Shown: positions 27,981 through 35,684 of the stretch, piece after piece
Layout of the letters: every line of letters begins with the position of its first letter
Numbering within the stretch: position 1 is the stretch's first letter
Assembly: GCF_900168125.1 (NCBI RefSeq)
Contig: NZ_FUZF01000004.1
Location: forward strand, 237,546-301,545
Source: Sphingobacterium nematocida
Lineage (GTDB): Bacteria > Bacteroidota > Bacteroidia > Sphingobacteriales > Sphingobacteriaceae
Reading direction: 5' to 3'
DNA length: 64,000 bases
Notes under the pieces: model-generated
What the model was told of the DNA's origin: nothing
Database searches by the model: none
The model's input: the letters and a program-made list of their open reading frames with translations, nothing else
Position numbers and translations under genes: made by a program

Positions 27981-28020
27981 CAAACCTACATAAATTCGCC
28001 TTTACAAGCAATATAATTGC
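27981..28020 (-). promoter_or_regulatory. Promoter with palindromic operator, copy 1 (alpha/beta hydrolase)
   Basis: On the minus strand: palindrome GCAAT-TAT-ATTGC (28020-28008), whose TTG can serve as the -33 element, then 20 nt and TAGGTTTG (27988-27981), an exact TAnnTTTG -7 box, 30 nt before the ATG. The same arrangement with the same spacing occurs at 31521-31560. Confidence 0.7.
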
Positions 28021-28239
28021 GTCGTAATATAAAAGCGAATTTTGTTGCTCTCCGCATCCATTTAGATTCTTTTATAGAGGAAATGTAAAAATAGTTTTTA
28101 GTGTAAAGAGGGGGGCGTATTGAAATTACGGAGATGTTACAGACAGAGCGGACTGTTTTTGATACGTTATATAAAGTTAAGTAGTGTTTTATTTTGCGAA
28201 CGAGATATATCTTTAATCTGTTGAAGTTGTCTTATTATA

Positions 28240-29508
28240 ATGATAAAACAATTTGTTCAGTCCCTTTTTCTCGGACTTCTATTGACCGGTACAGCAATAA
28301 ATACATCGGTTGCACAGAAGACATCTGGCGGCATTCTCTTACGTAATGCAACAATAATAGATGGAAGATCCCATATAAAGCCTTATCAGGGATCTATACT
28401 AATAGAAGATGGCTTGATTAAAAAGATTACGAAGCAGCATATATCTGTGGACCAAGATGTACATCAGCTGGATTGTACTGGCAAATATATTGTCCCAGGT
28501 CTGTTTGAAGCACATATGCATCTAGCGACAGGCGATCTTTCTGATAGAAATAAAGCAAAGGCATCTACCGACAGAATCCTACTTAATATGGTTCACCATG
28601 GCATCACTACGGTACGTGATATGGCAGGGGATGCGCCCTATTTATTTGATTACAAAAGAAAAATCGATAAAGGGGAACTGTTGGGGCCTGATATTTTTTA
28701 CGCAGCGCAATTTGCGGGACCCGACTATTTCGAAATGTTTTCCAGAGGGAGTCGCGTTAAGATGGGAAATAAGGCTTGGGAGCGTGCGATAACTGATACC
28801 ACTGATATAGAAAAGGTAGTGAAAGAGGCTAAGGCCGCCGGTGTTACAGCTATTAAGACCTATGCTCAACTGTCAAAAGAAACGATGTTGAAAATTGTTA
28901 AATCAGCACGGAAAGAAGGACTGTTGGTATGGAGCCATGCTACCGTATTTCCGATACAGCCGACAGATGCGGTGGAGTTGTCTGTCAATAGTATATCGCA
29001 TGCTGCCGATGTTATCTTTGAACAGATCCCCAGAGATAGCTTGACTTTAAGTTACGCCTGGTCACAGGTGTATAAGGGGCTAAAGGTAGATCCGAAAACA
29101 CTGAACCCATTGTTTGTGTTAATGAAGAAGAATAAAGTCTATTTTGATCCTACAATTTTTCATGCAACGAACAATAAGTTATATTATGCAGTCGAAATCG
29201 CAAAGCTTGCTCATCAGTCAGGGGTAAAGATCGTATGTGGTACGGATTGGATTTATCCGGAAGATACTTCTATGGTTCCATTGTATGATGAAGCTCGGAT
29301 TTATAAAGAAGATGTAGGAATGTCGGCATTAGAAGTTTTAGAGAGTCTCACGTATAATGCTGCGCTTGTGACAGGATTAAAAGATCGAGGGTGTTTAATG
29401 AAGGGACTGCGTGCTGATTTATTACTGTTGGACAAGAATCCGATGGAAGATATAAAAGCGCTGTTTCAACCTCAGATGGTCTTCTTGAAAGGTAATATTG
29501 TGAAGTAA
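28240..29508 (+). CDS. Secreted amidohydrolase-family protein
   Basis: Metal-dependent hydrolase of the amidohydrolase superfamily, close to the imidazolonepropionase/Xaa-Pro-type branch, 422 residues. A signal peptide is present (LGLLLTGTAINTSVAQ). The metal-binding HxH is in GLFEAHMHLATG, the later His in WSHATVF and ISHAADV, and the catalytic Asp in CGTDWIYPED. The C-terminal beta-sandwich strand is GLRADLLLLDKNP. It is divergent from the alpha/beta hydrolase. Secreted members often hydrolyse dipeptides or cyclic amides; the substrate here is not known. Confidence 0.9.
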   Translation: MIKQFVQSLFLGLLLTGTAINTSVAQKTSGGILLRNATIIDGRSHIKPYQGSILIEDGLIKKITKQHISVDQDVHQLDCTGKYIVPGLFEAHMHLATGDLSDRNKAKASTDRILLNMVHHGITTVRDMAGDAPYLFDYKRKIDKGELLGPDIFYAAQFAGPDYFEMFSRGSRVKMGNKAWERAITDTTDIEKVVKEAKAAGVTAIKTYAQLSKETMLKIVKSARKEGLLVWSHATVFPIQPTDAVELSVNSISHAADVIFEQIPRDSLTLSYAWSQVYKGLKVDPKTLNPLFVLMKKNKVYFDPTIFHATNNKLYYAVEIAKLAHQSGVKIVCGTDWIYPEDTSMVPLYDEARIYKEDVGMSALEVLESLTYNAALVTGLKDRGCLMKGLRADLLLLDKNPMEDIKALFQPQMVFLKGNIVK

Positions 29509-29584
29509 GTCAACCCTACTTCACATCATTACTGATTTTAAAATCCGCGCATCTTCAAGTAGATATAGCGATTTCTTAAATATA

Positions 29585-31501
29585 CTATCTCTTGTTTATT
29601 CGTCCTTTGAATCGACTGATGCCATTGGTAAAGGCTTCGACGACTATCCTTCCTTTCGGGAGATGGGTTAAGTCGTAGTTGTAAGTCGCATTTTTGACCG
29701 CTTTATATTCGTGTCTCTGCCACAGTACACCATCCACTGTGATCTGTACTCTCAGATCGCTTAGTTTGTTGGATACTACCGTAAGCTGTGTTTGATCGGT
29801 TACCGACCTAGGGTATAAGGAAAACGCATGTCTTGCTGTAGTCGTATCCATTGAAAAACCATCGGTAGCTTTGAAGCTAAACATTTCACCACTACCACAA
29901 TCACTTTCAAATGCATGGATCAGGTTGCCTGCCATATCAAACAAACGAAGATGACCGTCTCCTTTTTGAGGTTGAGCCCAGAATTGTAAGCCATTGCCAG
30001 CAGTATCGATTAGCAGAAGTGAATGGTTTCCTTCCGACAGACGTATAGTATCTGTATACAGGGTTTCCGCGGTGAGCTGATTTGCCATTTTTTGATAAAT
30101 TGTATCTTTTTGAGCGTTGATAAGAAATACGCTGTTATCTTCTGGATTTTTATTTGTGAGCAATTGCAGTACAAATTCTGAAGGGAATCTTGGAGGGGCC
30201 GTAAAAGTAGTCTGTGTATAATTATCTCCCGTCCAGGCATCTTTCTTTCCGTTAGGTTGGTTAAGCGTTAAATGAAATACGTTTTTGCCATCATGTTCCT
30301 GGATTATACCGGGTAACTGCACGTCAGCAACCTGATTGAATGGGAGATTGCCTTTCCAATGAAACGTTTTATCTGGAAACCCTTTGGTACCATACACGAT
30401 AATCAATGAATGTAAGGGGGCAGCGCCTAGGTTTCTGAAAGAAATTCTTGGACCTGAACTCGCAGGATTCAATCTCGAAAAGCGCTGTTCATCGCTGGGT
30501 ACCATAATAGTTTCAATAGCAACATCTGTTTTTTGTTTAGGAGCCTTATAATGGAACAAAAATGAAGAGATATTTTCTGTAGCTTGAATGTTGTCTGTTG
30601 CCACATAAGGCTCCATGATTAAGGAAACTTGATGTTTACCTGGTTTAGTAAACATGTCGATGATGTCTGGTTGTTGAAGGTCACCAGGACACCAGTATGC
30701 CCGATCATAGATCCAAGTACCACCTTGGGGGTATAGCGGATTATCGCCACATTTTTTCCACATGTCTCGTTTGTCTACCAGTTTGCCATTCAACGAAATT
30801 TCACGCCATCGGCTACAGAATTCACTACATCCACGAGGTCTATCCATACCATGACCAGTGTGTTGTATACGGATGCGACTTAACGTAGCTCCGTTTTTCG
30901 ATTCATAGTTTATAGGCAAGAGGTGCGCTTCAATCTTCTCATTGGGGTCACCGTATTTATAAGCTTTATTCCATAAGGGTTCCATGCCCAGATACTCCAC
31001 TACTGGAGGACCATACAGAATGTCAAAATCTATACTGAGCGCCCAACCTACCGTTTTATCTTCGTAACCGGTGTGTACATATACTATTTCAACACTGTCG
31101 CGTAGTAAGGGGGCGAAGTCCGTAACATCCACCTGCCACTTCCAGCTCCATCCCTTGTTAAATATGCTACCATAAGGTGTTAGCATTCTACCAAGTTCAT
31201 AGTTGAGTTCCGGTCCATTAGTACCGCCTTTGCGACGCAATATGATATGATCTAGGTAGTCCCAGTGCGCCGTATTTAAGCTGTCAGGGCTACCCAGGGT
31301 TACGTGCATCGTCATCTTGCGAATGGAAGCATTTTTGTTAGGAAATATTCCCCAAGCCGGGTAAGGGTTTGCGGCAGTGATAGGGTCGCATATGATTGTC
31401 GTACGGTCATGCGTCGTCACATGGCTTATCGGTTTGTTTTGAGCACGAGCGCCATAAAACAATATCAGGAAAAATATGGATAGGATATGTTTTAAGTTCA
31501 T
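29585..31501 (-). CDS. PNGase F-like glycoprotein deglycosylation enzyme with T9SS-type C-terminal domain
   Basis: Exported protein of 638 residues with signal ILSIFFLILFYGARAQ. The central part matches peptide-N-glycosidase F: RIQHTGHGMDRPRGCSEFCSRW, then NPLYPQGGTWIYDRAYWCPGD, the second of which is a family hallmark. PNGase F cuts between the N-glycan and Asn; the catalytic acidic residues were not all located. The last 80 residues (FSLYPRSVTDQ to SRFKGRINKR, with DLTHLPKG) resemble a type IX secretion sorting domain, which suggests cell-surface or secreted location (inference). Its promoter is shared with the alpha/beta hydrolase. It is about twice the size of the original PNGase F (around 315 mature residues). 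Confidence 0.85.
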   Translation of the reverse strand: MNLKHILSIFFLILFYGARAQNKPISHVTTHDRTTIICDPITAANPYPAWGIFPNKNASIRKMTMHVTLGSPDSLNTAHWDYLDHIILRRKGGTNGPELNYELGRMLTPYGSIFNKGWSWKWQVDVTDFAPLLRDSVEIVYVHTGYEDKTVGWALSIDFDILYGPPVVEYLGMEPLWNKAYKYGDPNEKIEAHLLPINYESKNGATLSRIRIQHTGHGMDRPRGCSEFCSRWREISLNGKLVDKRDMWKKCGDNPLYPQGGTWIYDRAYWCPGDLQQPDIIDMFTKPGKHQVSLIMEPYVATDNIQATENISSFLFHYKAPKQKTDVAIETIMVPSDEQRFSRLNPASSGPRISFRNLGAAPLHSLIIVYGTKGFPDKTFHWKGNLPFNQVADVQLPGIIQEHDGKNVFHLTLNQPNGKKDAWTGDNYTQTTFTAPPRFPSEFVLQLLTNKNPEDNSVFLINAQKDTIYQKMANQLTAETLYTDTIRLSEGNHSLLLIDTAGNGLQFWAQPQKGDGHLRLFDMAGNLIHAFESDCGSGEMFSFKATDGFSMDTTTARHAFSLYPRSVTDQTQLTVVSNKLSDLRVQITVDGVLWQRHEYKAVKNATYNYDLTHLPKGRIVVEAFTNGISRFKGRINKR

Positions 31502-31520
31502 GGATTTACAGTTGTTTTTT

Positions 31521-31560
31521 CAAACCTACATAAATTTGACTTGTCCCGCAATATAATTGC
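31521..31560 (-). promoter_or_regulatory. Promoter with palindromic operator, copy 2 (PNGase F-like gene)
   Basis: Same architecture as 27981-28020: palindrome GCAAT-TAT-ATTGC (31560-31548), 20 nt, then TAGGTTTG (31528-31521) 20 nt before the ATG. The run from the -7 box through AATTTATG upstream is also identical in the two copies. The remaining gap to the TPR gene (31561-31846) is AT-rich and shows nothing else convincing. Confidence 0.7.
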
Positions 31561-31846
31561 GGTTCGTTATACGTTACGTATTGCAGCATATTGGTTATTA
31601 CTTTTCGTAATCTTGAATAGAATTGGAGAAATGGGTAATATTATTATTAACGGAAAGCTTTCTTCATCGTTTGATAATGTGTAGTAAGTTTGCCTATCGG
31701 CCTTGTCTCGTGTTAATCTGCTTTTATTTTCGGATGAATATTTTTCTATTATTTCTTTGTTATTTGGATTACCTTAGGAGCATACAAATGTCAGGAAGTC
31801 CCGTGTTTGACGTACTGGTCTTTAATAGTTATTAGTGATGTAATAA

Positions 31847-32698
31847 ATGAAAAAGTTTGTCTTAATTGGAATTTTAGTGATTTCTTATATGGCTCATGGT
31901 CAGAGCCCAATGACCGAATCAAAAGAGGGAAAACAAAATTCGGCCATCTATTTTGATTACTATAGGGATTTTCAAAACTATGCAACAAATAAAAGTTGCA
32001 AATACCGTGATTTGTATGATAAGTATACAAAGATAGATTCTCTTCCTATCTATTACAAGATGACTAAAAAGCCTGACGAGTACCCCTCGCCTTGTTATGA
32101 GATAGTAGGGGATGGCACAGTAAGAACGGGTATGTCTTATCATTACACGTTTCTACTTCAGATGTTTTATAAGAGACTTAGCTGTCTTAAGGACGGAAGT
32201 AAGCTTGATTCTGATTTTATGAAGTATGAGGCGTACGACTCTTTTCGTCATGAGACCACCAGAGAGGCTATCGAGTTGCTCGGACTATATGAAAATAATC
32301 GAATAGGGGATGATGAACCTGATGTCTTATTTGAGCGTGCCAAAGCTTATTTCAAACAGGGGCTTTACATTCATTCCAATGCTATATTTGCTTTTTTAGC
32401 AACTGTAGACGAATCCTATTGTGAAGCATGCATAAATAATGTCGGTCTATCTTTTTATCACGAAAAGGCTTATAGAAAAGCCCTAGACTACTTTGAGTAT
32501 GCTATAACATTATATCCAGAAGGATATTTGGGGTATTTAAATGCGGGCGCCGCTAAAAGTTATCTCCCGGTAGACTTAGGAGATCAAAATCAAAGTATTT
32601 ACTACTTCAAAAAAGCCTATGAGCTTGCACCGGATAACCCTAATGTGATTAATAACTATAAAAATGCGATGAAGGGAGTATTGCAGCAGTTACAATAA
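31847..32698 (+). CDS. Exported TPR-repeat protein
   Basis: Protein of 283 residues with signal MKKFVLIGILVISYMAHGQ. The C-terminal half has TPR-like helices (EKAYRKALDYFEYAITLYPEGYLGYLNAGAAK, then NQSIYYFKKAYELAPDNPNVINNYKNAM). The N-terminal half, residues about 25-150, is not recognised and is rich in Tyr and Asp. It probably acts as a periplasmic scaffold, with no specific partner in view. A strong hairpin terminator follows the stop directly. Confidence 0.82.
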   Translation: MKKFVLIGILVISYMAHGQSPMTESKEGKQNSAIYFDYYRDFQNYATNKSCKYRDLYDKYTKIDSLPIYYKMTKKPDEYPSPCYEIVGDGTVRTGMSYHYTFLLQMFYKRLSCLKDGSKLDSDFMKYEAYDSFRHETTREAIELLGLYENNRIGDDEPDVLFERAKAYFKQGLYIHSNAIFAFLATVDESYCEACINNVGLSFYHEKAYRKALDYFEYAITLYPEGYLGYLNAGAAKSYLPVDLGDQNQSIYYFKKAYELAPDNPNVINNYKNAMKGVLQQLQ

Positions 32699-32699
32699 A

Positions 32700-32727
32700 A
32701 AAAACCTCACATTATTGTGAGGTTTTT
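32700..32727. terminator. Bidirectional intrinsic terminator between TPR gene and tRNA
   Basis: Perfect stem AAAAACCTCAC (32700-32710) and GTGAGGTTTTT (32717-32727) around ATTATT. It serves the plus-strand TPR gene and, read on the other strand, the minus-strand tRNA that ends 4 nt away. Confidence 0.85.
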
Positions 32728-32731
32728 CAAG

Positions 32732-32805
32732 TGCGCCCACCTGGGCTCGAACCAGGGACCAAAAGATTATGAGTCTTCTACTCTAACCGACTGAGCTATA
32801 GGCGC
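32732..32805 (-). tRNA. tRNA with CAU anticodon (tRNA-Met, elongator type; Ile2 possible)
   Basis: 74-nt cloverleaf. The acceptor pairs GCGCCTA with TGGGCGC and has discriminator A. The D-arm holds AGCTCAGTCGGTTAGAG. The anticodon stem GAAGA/TCTTT encloses CTCATAA with anticodon CAT, and the T-arm is CCTGG-TTCGAGC-CCAGG. No CCA is encoded. Elongator Met and lysidine-modified Ile2 tRNAs share this anticodon and cannot be separated with certainty here. The first acceptor pair G-C excludes an ordinary initiator. Confidence 0.9.
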
Positions 32806-32891
32806 GGTTTTTTATGTTGATCAAAAGTGCAACGTTGTTCCCTTTTGACGATGCAATTATCGATATTTGTAACGAGAAAACAAAATTTTCC

Positions 32892-33524
32892 ATGCAAAAA
32901 ATTGAAAATATTATTTTGGATTATGGCAACGTAATCTTCATGATTAACTTCGTTAGATCGCAAGAGGCTTTTACTCAATTAGGTATAGCAAATGCGGACG
33001 AAGTGTTCGCTCATCATGGGCAGATCGCATTATTTGATGAATTTGATAAGGGAAATGTCAGTCCAGCCGAATTTAGAGACGGCGTCCGAAAATTAACGAA
33101 TAATTTTAAGTTGACCGACGATGATATTGACGAAGCTTGGAATGCATTATTGATTGGAGTTCCAGATGGTAAGCATGAGTTATTACTGGCGTTGAAAGAA
33201 AATTATAGAACTTTTCTACTGAGTAATAATAATGCGATTCATTACGCATATTGTATGCAGCATATTCAAGCCAAGTATGGCGTTGCGGATAATTCGGTAT
33301 TCTTCGAAAAAACGTATTATTCCCATTTAGTAGGTATGCGTAAGCCAGATGCAGAAATATTCCAGCTCGTACTGAATGAAATGAACCTTGTGCCGGATCG
33401 TACCCTGTTTGTTGATGATAGTCCTCAACACCTTGAAGCCGCCTCCGCATTGGGTATTCATACCGCTTTATGTTCCGCAAAGAATCCTTTAGAGAAAATT
33501 GTGAAAGACTGGAATTTGCTTTAA
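32892..33524 (+). CDS. HAD-family hydrolase (subfamily IA-like)
   Basis: Haloacid dehalogenase-like phosphatase of 210 residues. The ATG at 32892 (MQKIENIILDYGNV) is preferred, because an earlier in-frame ATG at 32814 would add a non-homologous stretch next to the tRNA. Motif I is DYGNVIF, where the usual DxD nucleophile region reads D-Y-G. Motif II is FLLSNNN, and the later motifs are MRKPDAEIFQLVL (Lys) and FVDDSPQHLEAA (acidic pair). The second Asp of motif I is replaced by Gly, as in the YihX/epoxide-hydrolase-like branch (DxGNV), which still contains active phosphatases. Cytoplasmic; substrate unknown. Confidence 0.88.
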   Translation: MQKIENIILDYGNVIFMINFVRSQEAFTQLGIANADEVFAHHGQIALFDEFDKGNVSPAEFRDGVRKLTNNFKLTDDDIDEAWNALLIGVPDGKHELLLALKENYRTFLLSNNNAIHYAYCMQHIQAKYGVADNSVFFEKTYYSHLVGMRKPDAEIFQLVLNEMNLVPDRTLFVDDSPQHLEAASALGIHTALCSAKNPLEKIVKDWNLL

Positions 33525-33554
33525 AAAATATTTCAGATTATAAGATATAATCTT

Positions 33555-33562
33555 TACATTTG
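33555..33562 (+). promoter_or_regulatory. -7 promoter box TACATTTG of rpsU
   Basis: Exact TAnnTTTG match, 43 nt before the rpsU ATG and just after the HAD stop, which suggests rpsU has its own promoter. Confidence 0.55.
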
Positions 33563-33586
33563 CAGGCACAAGAATTTTGCAAACGG

Positions 33587-33594
33587 AAGGAGGT
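33587..33594 (+). promoter_or_regulatory. Strong Shine-Dalgarno AAGGAGGT before rpsU
   Basis: Eight-base complement to the 16S anti-Shine-Dalgarno, 11 nt before the ATG. Almost no other gene in this window shows such a site. In Bacteroidota the anti-SD is largely hidden and bS21 takes part in hiding it, so a strong SD on the bS21 mRNA fits autoregulation. Confidence 0.85.
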
Positions 33595-33605
33595 ATACAG
33601 GAACT

Positions 33606-33797
33606 ATGATTATTATTAATGTTAAAGAGGGAGAATCTCTAGATAGAGCATTGAAACGCTTCAAGAAGAAATTTGAGAAGACGGGTGTAGTACGTGAGCT
33701 TCGTGCTCGTCAAGCATTCGAAAAGAAATCTGTATCACGTCGCATCCAAGTTAAAAAAGCGATTTACAAACAAGGGTTACAACAAGAACAAGCGTAA
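33606..33797 (+). CDS. rpsU: 30S ribosomal protein bS21
   Basis: Small basic ribosomal protein of 63 residues, the usual length in this phylum. The sequence opens with MIIINVKEGESLDRALKRFKKKF and continues with the conserved VRELRARQAFEKKSVSR. It sits on the 30S platform close to the anti-Shine-Dalgarno end of 16S rRNA. It is a single gene with its own promoter and a clear terminator 23 nt after the stop. Its leader carries an exceptional Shine-Dalgarno (33587-33594), which points to control by free bS21 or by ribosomes lacking it. Confidence 0.97.
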   Translation: MIIINVKEGESLDRALKRFKKKFEKTGVVRELRARQAFEKKSVSRRIQVKKAIYKQGLQQEQA

Positions 33798-33819
33798 TTA
33801 TTGTTTACAGTATAAAAGA

Positions 33820-33846
33820 GACCAACTGAATAAGTTGGTCTTTTTT
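33820..33846 (+). terminator. Intrinsic terminator of rpsU
   Basis: Stem GACCAAC (33820-33826) and GTTGGTC (33834-33840) with a 7-nt loop and a run of six T. Confidence 0.88.
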
Positions 33847-33973
33847 ATTGTATATTATTTTATAATAAAAAGATTATTTTTTTTATCCTGAGCCACTTAG
33901 AAAAAAACAGATAAAATATGTTGTTTTTCTTTTTTAAAAATGACTTAAAATTGTATCTTCGTGCTCCACTAAG

Positions 33974-34061
33974 GGAGAGATGTCTGAGTGGTTGAAAGAG
34001 CAGACCTGGAAAGTCTGTATACGGGATGACTGTATCGTGGGTTCGAATCCCACTCTCTCCG
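33974..34061 (+). tRNA. tRNA-Ser (GGA anticodon)
   Basis: 88-nt class II tRNA. The acceptor pairs GGAGAGA with TCTCTCC and has discriminator G. The anticodon arm CAGAC-CTGGAAA-GTCTG carries GGA, a long variable arm follows (ACGGGATGACTGTATC), and the T-arm is GTGGG-TTCGAAT-CCCAC. No CCA is encoded. Downstream is an intrinsic terminator at 34071. Confidence 0.95.
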
Positions 34062-34070
34062 CAAAAAAAA

Positions 34071-34098
34071 ATCCTTTATCGAAAGATAAAGGATTTTT
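34071..34098 (+). terminator. Intrinsic terminator of tRNA-Ser
   Basis: Perfect 10-bp stem ATCCTTTATC/GATAAAGGAT with a GAAA tetraloop (34081-34084) and a T run, 9 nt past the tRNA. Confidence 0.88.
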
Positions 34099-34133
34099 GC
34101 GTTTAGAGGAATGAAGAACCCTTCGGGCATAAA

Positions 34134-34164
34134 AAAAGCCTTCATTACAAAATGAAGGCTTTTT
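34134..34164. terminator. Terminator at the 3' end of the desaturase gene
   Basis: Stem AGCCTTCATT (34137-34146) and AATGAAGGCT (34151-34160) around ACAA, flanked by A7 and T5, so it can work on both strands. It lies 13 nt past the stop of the minus-strand desaturase. Confidence 0.85.
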
Positions 34165-34176
34165 GATATTATTATT

Positions 34177-35238
34177 TTACCTAGACATCGATTGAATAAC
34201 TCCCACATGCGACTTGAATGCAGTCCAGAATGAATTGAATTCATTATATGGGATATTGTACTCATGACAAGTCTGTTGTACGATACGATTAATCGCAGGG
34301 TAGTGTACGTGACTTATTTTAGGAAAGAGGTGATGTTCTACTTGATAATTAAGTCCGCCCAATATCCAGGTCAAGACCTTACTTTTAGTAGCAAAATTAG
34401 CAGTAGATTGGATCTGATGAATCATCCACTCTTCTTCAACTTTAGATTCATTGATAGTTTTAAACTCTGTATGAGCCACAACATGGGCCAGCTGAAATAC
34501 TGTCGCTAAGCTTACTCCACATACAGCACCCGCTACCAATAAGCCGATGAGGGTCGGTAACCAACCAACCAGTACGATCGGCAAGACAATGAATAATCCA
34601 AAATGAAGGATTTTACTCGCCCAAAAAATAAGTTTCTCCTTGAGTGGGAAGTGAAATTTCTCTGAGGTAATCCCCATTTTTTGTCTAAAGTACTTTTCAT
34701 AGTCCTGATAAAATACCCAAGCCAGATAAGACACCCCGTATAACAACGGGAAATAAAAGCGTTGATAACGATGATGCTTTTTTAATTCTTGATCATGGTG
34801 GATACGCATGAATTTTATTTCAATATCATGATCTTCACCGTCTATGTTGGTATATGTATGATGTGCAATATTATGTTTTAGCTTCCAGAAATAGATATTA
34901 GCTCCCAAAAGGTTAAGCGTGTAAGAGAGGGTAGTATTCAGATTTTTATTAGAGGAGAAAGAATTATGCCCAGCATCGTGCATGATGTTAAAACCAATTG
35001 CTGCTAGGTTGAAGCCAAAAAGTATACACAGCAAAATACTGATAGACCAATGTGGTTGTACAAATACCAAAATACTATATAAAGTAACAAAAGTAATTAA
35101 GAGAATCGTGGCTTTGATAAAAATCCTTCTATTCCCTGTTTTTTTTTGCAAAGTGTCTTTGAAATAATCGTTGATTTTTTGTTTAAGAGATTTTGAAAAC
35201 AATGTATTTACATTGCTAAATTTGATTGATTGATTCAT
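34177..35238 (-). CDS. Membrane fatty acid desaturase (acyl-lipid/linoleoyl-CoA desaturase type)
   Basis: Di-iron integral membrane desaturase, 353 residues. Three histidine boxes are present: HDAGHNSFS at about residue 88, HNIAHHTYTN near 122, and QVEHHLFP near 303, with the Gln start that marks front-end type desaturases. Four to six hydrophobic segments surround them (for example ATILLITFVTLYSILVFV and ILLCILFGFNLAAIGF). It introduces a cis double bond into membrane acyl chains, usually for cold adaptation. It is a single gene with its own terminator. Confidence 0.93.
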   Translation of the reverse strand: MNQSIKFSNVNTLFSKSLKQKINDYFKDTLQKKTGNRRIFIKATILLITFVTLYSILVFVQPHWSISILLCILFGFNLAAIGFNIMHDAGHNSFSSNKNLNTTLSYTLNLLGANIYFWKLKHNIAHHTYTNIDGEDHDIEIKFMRIHHDQELKKHHRYQRFYFPLLYGVSYLAWVFYQDYEKYFRQKMGITSEKFHFPLKEKLIFWASKILHFGLFIVLPIVLVGWLPTLIGLLVAGAVCGVSLATVFQLAHVVAHTEFKTINESKVEEEWMIHQIQSTANFATKSKVLTWILGGLNYQVEHHLFPKISHVHYPAINRIVQQTCHEYNIPYNEFNSFWTAFKSHVGVIQSMSR

Positions 35239-35684
35239 TAAATATTAAATGGGGTGTTCATATTGATTGCTAAATTACAGTTTCAAATTAAATTAGCTTT
35301 TCTGTAAATATACATTAAAAAAATGGTAATGCGTGAGGTGCTAGGTTAAATGAATGTTAAATAATTAACTATATCGGACTGTAGATTTAGCTGATATCAA
35401 TACATATTTCCTGAACCTTAGAGGAGGATAAGAGCTTTCATCATTTACAATAGCAGATAGTTACGCTAAATGTATGGCCTTGTACTATCTTTTTTAGAGC
35501 TTTAAATATTTTAGAAACCTTATTAAGGTTTAGTCTGGATGGTGTTTGGTTTTTTTACCTTCGTATTAAATCTTAAAATAGAAAAGATAGTTTTGGTTTG
35601 GGATATACAACGTTTTTTGATTAAGTTTATACGAGGAAATATTTTGAACCTCTAATCCTCTGTATAACAAATTATTAATAAATT
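35239..35684. other. Intergenic region, 446 bp, divergent promoters expected
   Basis: AT-rich gap between the desaturase (minus) and the P-type ATPase (plus). It must contain both promoters. A TACCTTCG at 35556-35563 is one base from the -7 consensus and might serve the ATPase. I see no coding sequence, RNA gene or repeat. Confidence 0.4.

Noticed and set aside
31623..31835. 70-codon open frame upstream of the TPR gene
   Set aside because: It overlaps the expected promoter of the TPR gene and has Phe/Leu-rich composition of AT-rich noncoding DNA.
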